A DNA stretch of 64,000 nt. Origin: CAYQEC01 sp964416425. Lineage in GTDB: Bacteria > Actinomycetota > Acidimicrobiia > Spongiisociales > UBA5794. The DNA lies in the NCBI GenBank assembly GCA_964416425.1, contig CAYQEC010000002.1, forward strand, positions 1 to 64,000. Direction: 5' to 3'. The position numbers were made by a program, and so were the translations under genes. This document shows, one piece after another, positions 41,872 to 48,694 of this stretch. Below the pieces are notes generated by a model. It had not been told where the DNA came from, ran no database searches, and saw nothing but the letters and a program-made list of their open reading frames with translations. Numbering within the stretch: the first letter of the stretch is position 1; each line of letters opens with the position of its first letter.

Positions 41872-43071
41872 CTACTCGGCCGCCTTCCAGGCGTCCCGCA
41901 GCCTCACCTTGGCGCCGAGCCGCAGGATGGCGCCGGCGTAGATCCTGCCGCCGAGGCGGATCAGGCCGTAGGTGGCGGCGAGCAGCAGCCCGACCGACAC
42001 CGCCACCTCCCACAGCGGAACCGAGGTCACGGCCATGCGGGTCGGCATCACCATCGGCGAGGTGGGCGGGATCAAGGACGTGATCCGCACCAGCGTGGTG
42101 GTGGGATCGTCGAGCGCCAGGATCGAGATGAAGAACCCGGGGATGAGCAACAGCACCGGGATCATCGCCACGCTCTGGATGTCCTCCTGGCGGGACACGG
42201 TGGCTCCGAGGGCGGCATAGATGACGCTGTAGAAGGCGTACCCGAGCAGGAACCAGGCGACGACCGAGAGCAGGATGCTGCCCCCCAGGCTGGGAAGGGA
42301 GACGTCGGCGATCTCGAACGTGGTGAGCGACAGCAGGATGGCGCCGCCGAGGATCACCACCTGCGCCAGGCCGAGCAGGCCGATGCCGATGACCTTCCCG
42401 GCGAGGACCTGGTAGGGGCGCACCCGCGACAGCACCACCTCGACGACGCGGCTCGACTTCTCCTCGGTCACGCCCATCATCACGAACTGGCCGAACATGA
42501 GGATCGCCATGTAGAGCAGGAAGGTGCCGATGTTGGCGCCGATGCGGCGCGGCCCCTCCTCGGGGTCCTCCTGCTGCAATCGCTGGTTGGGGAGCGGCGG
42601 CGGCGCCACCAGGGCGTTGACCTGCTCGGGGGTGAGCCCCAGCTCGGCGGCCTGCTGGCGGCGGGCGAGGTCGTCCACGGCGCCGTTGACGATGGCTGCG
42701 AGGCGGAGATCGGGATCGGCCTTCCACACCAGGTTCGAGGTGCCGACGAGGGCGACGGCGGCGTCGCCGTCCTGCACCGCCTGCTCGGCGGTGGCGGCAT
42801 CCGGGTAGCGGCGCACGTCGATGTCGACGTCGAAGGCGGCGGCGGCGCTGTCGAGGGCGGCCTCGATGCCGGCAGGCGCCTCCCCGGCGACCCCGATGAC
42901 AGAGGTCGGCTCGTCCCGCGTCTCCCAGGCGATGAGCTGGCCGAGGAACAGCACCAACCCGACCACGAGCACCATCGTGACCAGGAAGGCACGGCTGCGC
43001 GCCCGCTGCTTGATTTCACGGACGGCGATGTGCCGGATCTGGGTGACGCTCTTCATCCGTCGACCGCTCAT
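41872..43071 (-). CDS. ABC-2 type (NatB-like) permease
   Basis: Product of 399 residues from ATG 43071, overlapping the ATPase stop by four bases. The first helix (AFLVTMVLVVGLVLFLGQLIAW) is followed by a ~150-residue extracytoplasmic domain, then five or more helices (FLLYMAILMFGQFVMMGVTEEKSSRVVEVVLS, LLGLAQVVILGGAILLSL, ILLSVVAWFLLGYAFYSVIYAALG, AMIPVLLLIPGFFISILAL). The EEKSSRVVEVVLS motif is typical of NatB/YhaP-like Na+ or drug export permeases. Works with the ATPase encoded just upstream. Substrate unknown. Confidence 0.9.
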   Translation of the reverse strand: MSGRRMKSVTQIRHIAVREIKQRARSRAFLVTMVLVVGLVLFLGQLIAWETRDEPTSVIGVAGEAPAGIEAALDSAAAAFDVDIDVRRYPDAATAEQAVQDGDAAVALVGTSNLVWKADPDLRLAAIVNGAVDDLARRQQAAELGLTPEQVNALVAPPPLPNQRLQQEDPEEGPRRIGANIGTFLLYMAILMFGQFVMMGVTEEKSSRVVEVVLSRVRPYQVLAGKVIGIGLLGLAQVVILGGAILLSLTTFEIADVSLPSLGGSILLSVVAWFLLGYAFYSVIYAALGATVSRQEDIQSVAMIPVLLLIPGFFISILALDDPTTTLVRITSLIPPTSPMVMPTRMAVTSVPLWEVAVSVGLLLAATYGLIRLGGRIYAGAILRLGAKVRLRDAWKAAE

Positions 43072-43952
43072 CGCGCCACCGCCTCCCGGAACAGGTCGGA
43101 GAGGCTGGGCGGCTCGAAGGCGAAGCGGGTGACCTCGCCTTCCTGCTGTGCCCGCGCCAGGATCTGGTCGATGCCGGTGTCGTGCCGGGCCAGGTAGCGG
43201 GGCCGGCCTTTGCGGCTCTCGATCCGTTCCACCCCCGGAATGTCGGGCGCCCACGGGGCACCGTCGACTTCGACGACGAGGTGACGGTGCTCGGAGCGGG
43301 CCCGCAGCGTGTCGAGGTCGCCGGTGAGCACCACCCGGCCCTGGTGGATGATGACGACGTCTTGGCAGACGTCCTCCACCAGATCGAGCTGGTGGCTGGA
43401 GAAGATGATGCCGACGCCGGAGGCTGCCAGGGTGTGCAACGTCTCGGCCAGTGCCTCCATCCCGATCGGATCGAGTCCGGCGAAGGGCTCGTCGAGCACG
43501 GCGAGCTCGGGGTCGTGCACCAGCGCCGCCGCCAGCTGGACCCGCTGCTGGTTGCCGTGTGACAGCTCCTCCAGCTTGGAGGAGGCCCGGTCGCTGAGGC
43601 CGAAGGTGGTGAGCCAGCGATCGGCCGCCTCGTTCGCCTCGGTGCGTCCCAGCCCGGAGAGCCGGGCGAAGTAGACGAGTTGCTCCCGGATCGTCATCTT
43701 CGGGTAGAGGCCGCGTTCCTCAGGCATGTAGCCGAAGCGGAGCCGCTGTTCGGGAGTGACCGGCTCGCCGTTCCACCGCACCTCACCGGCGTCGGGGCGG
43801 ACGAGCCCGAAGATGCACCGCATCGCGGTGGTCTTGCCGGCTCCGTTCGGGCCGAGGAACCCGAGGATGCGGCCGGGTTGCACCTCGAAGGTGGCGCCGT
43901 CGAGGGCGACGACGTCACCAAAACGTTTCACGATCCCCAGGCAGGACAGCAC
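43068..43952 (-). CDS. ABC transporter ATP-binding protein (NatA-like)
   Basis: Product of 294 residues from GTG 43952, with GAGGAG five bases upstream. Motifs: GFLGPNGAGKTTAMRCIFG (Walker A), GYMPEERGLYPKM (Q-loop region), LSHGNQQRVQLAAALVHDPELAVLDEPFAGLDP (signature and Walker B), and FSSHQLDLVEDVC (H-loop). The signature is SHGNQQ rather than SGGQ, usual in NatA/YhaQ proteins. A C-terminal accessory region follows (~220-294). It overlaps the permease gene and forms a two-gene export operon. Confidence 0.94.
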   Translation of the reverse strand: MLSCLGIVKRFGDVVALDGATFEVQPGRILGFLGPNGAGKTTAMRCIFGLVRPDAGEVRWNGEPVTPEQRLRFGYMPEERGLYPKMTIREQLVYFARLSGLGRTEANEAADRWLTTFGLSDRASSKLEELSHGNQQRVQLAAALVHDPELAVLDEPFAGLDPIGMEALAETLHTLAASGVGIIFSSHQLDLVEDVCQDVVIIHQGRVVLTGDLDTLRARSEHRHLVVEVDGAPWAPDIPGVERIESRKGRPRYLARHDTGIDQILARAQQEGEVTRFAFEPPSLSDLFREAVAR

Positions 43953-44099
43953 TTCGTCTCCTCGCCACACGATGCAGAGTGCCGAAGGTCGGCACCCTAG
44001 TAGGAGCATCGGGCCCTTTCCGGAGAGTGGAACGGCCCGAGCGGCGTATTCCGGTCGGGAGTACGCTCGGATCGAGGTGCCCGCTGCGAGGAGGTTGTG

Positions 44100-44594
44100 A
44101 TGACACGGGTGCTGGTGGCGTACGCATCAAAACGGGGCGGGACGGGAGGCATCGCCGAGGCCGTCGCCGACCGCCTCCGGGAAGACAATCTGGACGTCGA
44201 TCTGTCTCCGGCGGGGAAGGCCCGGTCGTTCCGGGACTACGACGCCGTGGTGCTGGGGAGTGCCCTCTACGCCGGGCGGTGGCAATCCGACGCGATCCGG
44301 GCGCTGCGCCGGCTCGCCAAGGACCCGCAGCACCCGCCGGTGTGGATCTTCCACAGCGGGCCGCTCGGTGACGAGGGGGCGTCCAAGCCACAGAAGCTCC
44401 CTGGCAAGGTGGCGGCCCTCGCCGAGAAGGTCGGGGCACCGCCGGTGGAGACGATCGGAGGCCGGCTCGAGCCCGACGCCAAGGGCTTCATCGCCTCCAA
44501 GATGACCAAGAATGTGGCCGGCGACTGGCGAGACCCGGAGCAGATCCGGGCTTTCGCCGACCGGGTGGCGGCGGCGTTGCGCGTCGCCGGCTGA
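44100..44594 (+). CDS. Flavodoxin-domain protein (HemG/protoporphyrinogen oxidase-like)
   Basis: Product of 164 residues from ATG 44100, five bases after AGGAGG. Flavodoxin features: VLVAYASKRGGTGGIAEAVADRLRE (FMN phosphate loop), DYDAVVLGSALYAGRW, and WIFHSGPLGDEG. The family includes the menaquinone-dependent protoporphyrinogen IX dehydrogenase HemG, but many actinobacterial members are unassigned redox proteins. No haem gene is nearby. It is divergent from the NatA-like gene. Cytoplasmic. Confidence 0.88.
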   Translation: MTRVLVAYASKRGGTGGIAEAVADRLREDNLDVDLSPAGKARSFRDYDAVVLGSALYAGRWQSDAIRALRRLAKDPQHPPVWIFHSGPLGDEGASKPQKLPGKVAALAEKVGAPPVETIGGRLEPDAKGFIASKMTKNVAGDWRDPEQIRAFADRVAAALRVAG

Positions 44595-44667
44595 GACGAT
44601 CGCCTCGATTCCGCACTGCGACGCCGGCGAGTTCCGCCGGTCGGAGCTTGGGCCCGCGCCACCGTAC

Positions 44668-44696
44668 TTGACACCCGCGTTCTGGCCTGGCATAGT
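44668..44696 (+). promoter_or_regulatory. Consensus sigma-70 promoter before a small gene
   Basis: A perfect TTGACA (44668-44673) and CATAGT (44691-44696) are exactly 17 bases apart, the clearest housekeeping promoter I found in the window. Transcription would start near 44703, giving a ~75-base leader that includes CCCCTCCGGGGGAG, a possible hairpin. Confidence 0.75.
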
Positions 44697-44776
44697 GCCG
44701 CCTCGGCCGTGACACCCCTCCGGGGGAGTTGCGGCGTATTTCGTATCTGGAACCGACGACGAGAGAGGAGGGGCCG

Positions 44777-44917
44777 ATGAAGACGATCAATCGCCGTGAT
44801 CTCACCACGTTCTGCATTGGTGCGCCCCTCACCGGGGACGTGCCCGGCAGCACGGTCGGTGCCTTCGGCACCGGCACCCCGGCTCCTCTCGGCCGTGGAG
44901 ACGAGAACTTCCACTAA
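44777..44917 (+). CDS. Small hypothetical protein (46 aa), monocistronic
   Basis: Starts at ATG 44777 after GAGAGGAGGGG. The product begins MKTINRRDLTTFCIGAPLTG and continues with a Gly/Thr/Pro-rich part ending LGRGDENFH. It has one cysteine and no hydrophobic segment. It has its own consensus promoter and a hairpin terminator 28 bases after the stop, which supports a real, perhaps abundant, transcript. No family is recognised. The leader-like charged start and small-residue core are reminiscent of peptide precursors, but no modifying enzyme is adjacent, so this is speculative. Confidence 0.55.
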   Translation: MKTINRRDLTTFCIGAPLTGDVPGSTVGAFGTGTPAPLGRGDENFH

Positions 44918-44944
44918 CCGTTCCGTCCCGCCGATTCCGTAGAG

Positions 44945-44968
44945 GAGCCGCCCCCGGGGCGGCTTTCT
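44945..44968 (+). terminator. Rho-independent-type terminator of the small gene
   Basis: AGCCGCC (44945-44951), loop CCCGG, GGCGGCT (44957-44963), then TTTCTT. The seven-pair GC stem with a pyrimidine tail fits an intrinsic terminator for the 44703-44968 transcript. Confidence 0.75.
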
Positions 44969-44991
44969 TCACGGCCCCACCCGGGATCCCC

Positions 44992-45040
44992 TGGAACGGG
45001 TCTCGTCGGGAGATTCCAGAGGTTCGATCCCTCCCCGTTC
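44992..45040 (+). other. tRNA-like mini-structure (acceptor stem plus T-arm, no anticodon arm)
   Basis: GGAACGG (44992-44998) pairs perfectly with CCGTTCC (45034-45040). Immediately inside the 3' strand is a T-arm-like stem AGAGG/CCTCC (four of five pairs) with loop TTCGATC, which fits the TTCRANY consensus. In place of D and anticodon arms there are only 18 bases with a small TCTC..GAGA hairpin. At 49 nt it cannot be a normal tRNA. It could be a decayed tRNA, an integration-site remnant, or a chance hairpin. Confidence 0.35.
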
Positions 45041-45183
45041 CGCGACGGCGAACCCGTCACGTTGCTTCGCAGGCCACCGAGCCGGCGTCACGGCCTGATC
45101 AGCCGGCCGGCGGCCCTCGATGCGGCGTGGCGGGCTCGTCGCCACCCAGAAGGAGCAGGTACGAGTGCGAGAGGAGGGAAGCA

Positions 45184-45333
45184 GTGCAATACGTACCCCA
45201 CCAACAGCGCATTGAGCGGGTCGTCGCTCAGCACGGCGCCGTCGCATGGCGCCTGCCGCGCCGGGCCGACGAGCAGCGGCGCAGCCGTGTCCGGCAGCAC
45301 GATGCCGCCCGCCAGATGCTCCACGCCCGATGA
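45184..45333 (+). CDS. Small arginine-rich hypothetical protein (49 aa)
   Basis: Starts at GTG 45184 after a strong GAGAGGAGGG site. The product (MQYVPHQQRIERVVAQHG, then AVAWRLPRRADEQRRSRVRQHD) is basic and probably helical, without cysteines or membrane segments. No family is recognised. A GC-rich hairpin (GGGGCGGCC, 45383-45391, with GGCCGCCCC, 45401-45409) lies 50 bases after the stop and might end the transcript, though it has no U-tract. The evidence is mainly the ribosome site. Confidence 0.4.
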   Translation: MQYVPHQQRIERVVAQHGAVAWRLPRRADEQRRSRVRQHDAARQMLHAR

Positions 45334-45479
45334 CCGGTTCCAGACCGGAGACCAGGCGCAGAGGAGCCGAATCGCCGGCGGCGGGGCGGCCCTACCCCGG
45401 GGCCGCCCCCCGTCCGGTGAGTCCTTGATTCGCTCACCGTTGCGGCGCACGATGGCGGGGTCGGACCCGAGGAGGAATC

Positions 45480-45893
45480 ATGATCTCGCCGCCACCGGTC
45501 ACCGAAGAGGCGGTCTCCGCCTCCCGCTTCTTGCGCGGCGTCCTGTGGACCGACGCCTGGGTGTCGGGGGCATTCCTGCTGCTGCTGGTGGTGTTGGCCG
45601 GCCCGGTGGGCCGGTTCGCCGACGTGCCGTTCGGTGTGCCGCTCGGGATCGGGCTGGCGCTGATGCCCTGGGTCGTCATGGTGGTTTGGGTGGTGCGTCG
45701 CGTCCCGCCGGCGATCGGCGGCGCCGCAGCCGTCGTCGCCGGGAACCTGGTGGGCGTGGCCGCCATCGTGGTGGTGGTGGTCGCCTTCCCCGACGCCCTC
45801 CTCGCCCGCGCCGAATGGGCGCTTGGGGCCGTCGGGTTGGGGATGCTCGACCTGGCGATCTTGGAATGGATCGGGATGCGGCGGGCCCGCTGA
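45480..45893 (+). CDS. Small four-helix membrane protein
   Basis: Product of 137 residues from ATG 45480, with GAGGAA upstream. Four hydrophobic helices are seen: WVSGAFLLLLVVLAGPVG, PLGIGLALMPWVVMVVWVVRR, IGGAAAVVAGNLVGVAAIVVVVV, and WALGAVGLGMLDLAILEWIG. No charged motif identifies a transporter. It is an integral membrane protein of unknown role, convergent with the LLM oxidoreductase gene ten bases downstream. Confidence 0.75.
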   Translation: MISPPPVTEEAVSASRFLRGVLWTDAWVSGAFLLLLVVLAGPVGRFADVPFGVPLGIGLALMPWVVMVVWVVRRVPPAIGGAAAVVAGNLVGVAAIVVVVVAFPDALLARAEWALGAVGLGMLDLAILEWIGMRRAR

Positions 45894-45902
45894 CCGATCC
45901 GC

Positions 45903-46745
45903 TCAGCCGGGCGGGCCCTCCATGATCCGCTCGATCCAGGTCTGCAGCGCCATCCCCGATGCCGGGTCCCACCCCTCCCGCCACCAGGTGGCCCCGGCGG
46001 CGGCGAGCGCTGCCGCCTCGTCGCGTCCGGTGGCGCCCCTGGTCAGGACCGAGCCCGCCACCGCGACTTCGAACGGTTCCGCAGGGGAGCGATGCTCGGC
46101 GACCAGGGCCAGCATCGCCTCCACGTCGGCCGGGGTGATGTCCCGGAACTCACCGTGCTCGAAGGCGATCGGGGCGACCCCGTCCCAGCGGGCCGCCCGC
46201 CGGAACGGACGCCGGCTCGGCCACATCCCGGCCACCCAGATCGGGATGCGGGGCTGCTGCAGCGGCTTGGGGAGGAAGGTCACCGGCCCGACCCGGTAGT
46301 GCTCGCCGGAGTGTTCGAATGGCTCGCCGGTCCACAAACCGGTGATCACCTCGAGACCCTCGTCGAGCATGTCGGCCCGGGCCCGATTGTCGACCGGCAG
46401 CCCGAAGCGGCCGAACTCCTCCTCCGGCGGGTAACCGATGCCGACACCCAGCACCAGCCTCCCCTCGCTGAGCAGGTCGATGCTCACCGCCTCCCGCGCC
46501 AGCTTCCAGGGATGGCGGCGAGGCAGCGGCGTCACCATCGACATCAAGGTGAGGCGCTCGGTCGCCGTCGCCGCCACCGCCAGCAGCACCCATGGGTCGG
46601 CTACCTCGTTCCCGTCCCAGGCCAGGATGTGATCCCACAGCGAGAGCCCGTCCCAACCGGCTCGTTCCACCCCGGCGGCGAAGCCCGCCATCCGGCGCGG
46701 ATCGGCCCAGTACCCGAAGTTGGGGACGTCGACCGCGTACTTCAC
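45903..46745 (-). CDS. LLM-class flavin-dependent oxidoreductase
   Basis: Product of 280 residues. A luciferase-like TIM barrel is indicated by the N-terminal VPNFGYWADPRRM, GWDGLSLWDHIL, ATATERLTLMSMVTPLPRRHPWKLAREAVSIDLLSEGRLVLGVGIGYPPEEEFGRFG, and PKPLQQPRIPIWVAGMWPSRRPFRRAARWDG. In actinobacteria many such enzymes use F420 instead of FMN; which is used here cannot be told. Substrate unknown. Standalone on the minus strand. Confidence 0.93.
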   Translation of the reverse strand: MKYAVDVPNFGYWADPRRMAGFAAGVERAGWDGLSLWDHILAWDGNEVADPWVLLAVAATATERLTLMSMVTPLPRRHPWKLAREAVSIDLLSEGRLVLGVGIGYPPEEEFGRFGLPVDNRARADMLDEGLEVITGLWTGEPFEHSGEHYRVGPVTFLPKPLQQPRIPIWVAGMWPSRRPFRRAARWDGVAPIAFEHGEFRDITPADVEAMLALVAEHRSPAEPFEVAVAGSVLTRGATGRDEAAALAAAGATWWREGWDPASGMALQTWIERIMEGPPG

Positions 46746-46856
46746 CGCCTCACCCTACCGGCGGCGGCGCCGCCGACCCGAAGACGATTTGGTGGAATCA
46801 TCTCCGTCATCTAGACAGGCTCCCGCGGTATCGGAGGACTGGGAGACCGCGCAACA

Positions 46857-48008
46857 ATGGATGTAGGCCACGCGTCGTCTGTGTCGGCCGTGCCCCCGGG
46901 GCGACTGCGCACTCCGGCGCGTGCCGCCCTCGTCATCGGCCTCCTCTACCTCTTCCTCGTCGGCGTCGGCCTGCTCGAACGCGGCATCGGGCACCTCGGC
47001 AGCGGATTCACCGACAGCCTGTTCCGCGGGGTGGAGAACCCGTTCGTCGGCCTGCTGGTCGGCATCCTCGCCACGGTCCTGGTGCAGTCCTCCTCGGCGA
47101 CGACGTCCACCATCGTCGGGCTGGTGGCCGCCGGAGTGCTCCCCGTCTCCAACGCAGTCCCCATGGTTATGGGCGCCAACATCGGCACCACCGTCACCAA
47201 CACCATCGTGTCGCTGGCGCACATGCGGCAATCGCGCGAGTTCGAGCTGGCATTCAGCGCCGCCACGATGCACGACTTCTTCAACATCATGGCCGTCGCC
47301 CTGCTGCTCCCACTCGAGCTGGGCACTCACCTGCTGTCGACCCTGGCACGAGACATCGCCCAACTCCTCTCGGGCGGCGCCTCCGGCGGAACCTTCGACA
47401 GCCCCATCAAGGGAGCGGTGACTTGGGGGGTGACCCGCATCGAAACGACCCTCGAGGCGATCGCCGGGAACGCCACCGCCATGGGGGTCCTCGCTCTGGT
47501 CACCGGGGTCGCCCTCGTCTTCGTCACCCTCACCTTCATCACCAAGAACATGCGGTCGCTGGTGGCGAACCGGATCGAGCGCACCCTCAACGCCGCCCTT
47601 CGCCGCAGTGGCATCGTCGGGATCCTGGTCGGGATGATCGTGACGATGGCGGTGCAGTCCTCCAGCATCACCACCTCGATGCTGATCCCACTCGTCGCCT
47701 CCGGGATCCTGGTGTTGCGCAACGCCTACCCGATCACCCTGGGGGCCAATGTGGGGACGACGATCACCGCCCTGCTGGCGGCGCTCGCCACCGGGGAGGT
47801 CGACGCCCTGACCATCGCGCTCACCCACACCCTCTTCAACGTCGCCGCCATCGCCATCATCTATCCGTCGCCCCGGCTTCGCTACCTCCCGGTCACGATG
47901 GCCGAGAAGCTGGCGGTGGTGGCGGTGCACCGCAAACCGATCGCCGTCGCCTACACGTTGGGCATGTTCGTGGTGATACCCCTGCTTGGTATCCTGATTT
48001 TCAGATAG
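46857..48008 (+). CDS. Na+/phosphate cotransporter (NptA/Na-Pi family)
   Basis: Product of 383 residues from ATG 46857 with about eight helices. The two inverted repeats carry the diagnostic motifs: VLVQSSSATTSTIVGLVAAGVLPVSNAVPMVMGANIGTT in the first half and MAVQSSSITTSMLIPLVASGILVLRNAYPITLGANVGTT in the second. The QSSS and GAN.GTT elements form the substrate site. It takes up phosphate with sodium or, as proposed for bacterial YjbB-like members, exports it. A separately encoded PhoU-domain protein follows 11 bp later, in place of the fused PhoU tail seen elsewhere. Confidence 0.93.
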   Translation: MDVGHASSVSAVPPGRLRTPARAALVIGLLYLFLVGVGLLERGIGHLGSGFTDSLFRGVENPFVGLLVGILATVLVQSSSATTSTIVGLVAAGVLPVSNAVPMVMGANIGTTVTNTIVSLAHMRQSREFELAFSAATMHDFFNIMAVALLLPLELGTHLLSTLARDIAQLLSGGASGGTFDSPIKGAVTWGVTRIETTLEAIAGNATAMGVLALVTGVALVFVTLTFITKNMRSLVANRIERTLNAALRRSGIVGILVGMIVTMAVQSSSITTSMLIPLVASGILVLRNAYPITLGANVGTTITALLAALATGEVDALTIALTHTLFNVAAIAIIYPSPRLRYLPVTMAEKLAVVAVHRKPIAVAYTLGMFVVIPLLGILIFR

Positions 48009-48019
48009 GAGCAATTGAC

Positions 48020-48694
48020 ATGGTGTTCGAGTTCTTCCGTTCCTCGGCCCGTTCCACGCTCCAGGAGGTGGAAGACCGCCTCGCCCAGATGGTGCGTGAC
48101 GGGAGAACCGTCTATGACGCCGCCATGGCCGCGGTCTTCGGGGGAGGTGCCTCCAAGGCCGCCAAGCACGAGGTCAAAGGCACCGACAAGGGCATCAACG
48201 TCGCCCAGCAGGAGGTGCGTAAGGCCCTCGTCATCCACGCCTCGGTGGCCGGCCCCGTCGACGTTCCCGAGACCCTCGTCTACATGAGCGTGGTCAAGGA
48301 CGCCGAGCGGATCGGCGACTACGCCAAGAACATCTACGACCTCGCCAAGTACGGGGCCGACTTCACCTCCGCCCCGGACCGGGAGGAGCTGGAGTCTTAC
48401 CGGGACAGCGTCGGGCGGCTCATCGACGAGGCGGCGGCGGTGTTCGAATCCCGCGACATCGCGCGGGCCCAGGAGCTGATCGCCAAGGCCGACGCCCTGC
48501 TCGACGAGTACGACGACCACGTCAAGGCGGCGTTCACCTCCACCGGGCCCGCCTCCGACGCGGTGGCCCGGGCGCTCTTCTACCGGTTCCTGAAGCGGAT
48601 CACCGCCCACGTCATGAACCTCATGACGTCGATCGTGTTTCCCATCCACCGCCTCGACTACTACGACGAGGCCAAGGAGGATCGGGTCTGGTGA
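48020..48694 (+). CDS. PhoU-domain protein
   Basis: Product of 224 residues from ATG 48020 after AGGAGC. It is all helical, with PhoU-like heptads: EVEDRLAQMVRDGRTVYDAAMAAV, NVAQQEVRKALVIHASVAGP, VVKDAERIGDYAKNIYDLAKYG, and RFLKRITAHVMNLMTSIV. The DAERIGDYAKN element is the metal-binding type motif of PhoU. It probably senses or gates the upstream Na/Pi transporter. Its stop overlaps the glgB start, linking phosphate uptake with glycogen synthesis on one message. Confidence 0.92.
   Translation: MVFEFFRSSARSTLQEVEDRLAQMVRDGRTVYDAAMAAVFGGGASKAAKHEVKGTDKGINVAQQEVRKALVIHASVAGPVDVPETLVYMSVVKDAERIGDYAKNIYDLAKYGADFTSAPDREELESYRDSVGRLIDEAAAVFESRDIARAQELIAKADALLDEYDDHVKAAFTSTGPASDAVARALFYRFLKRITAHVMNLMTSIVFPIHRLDYYDEAKEDRVW

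Noticed and set aside
44992..45040. A complete tRNA gene
   Set aside because: Too short for D and anticodon arms; kept only as a tRNA-like structure.
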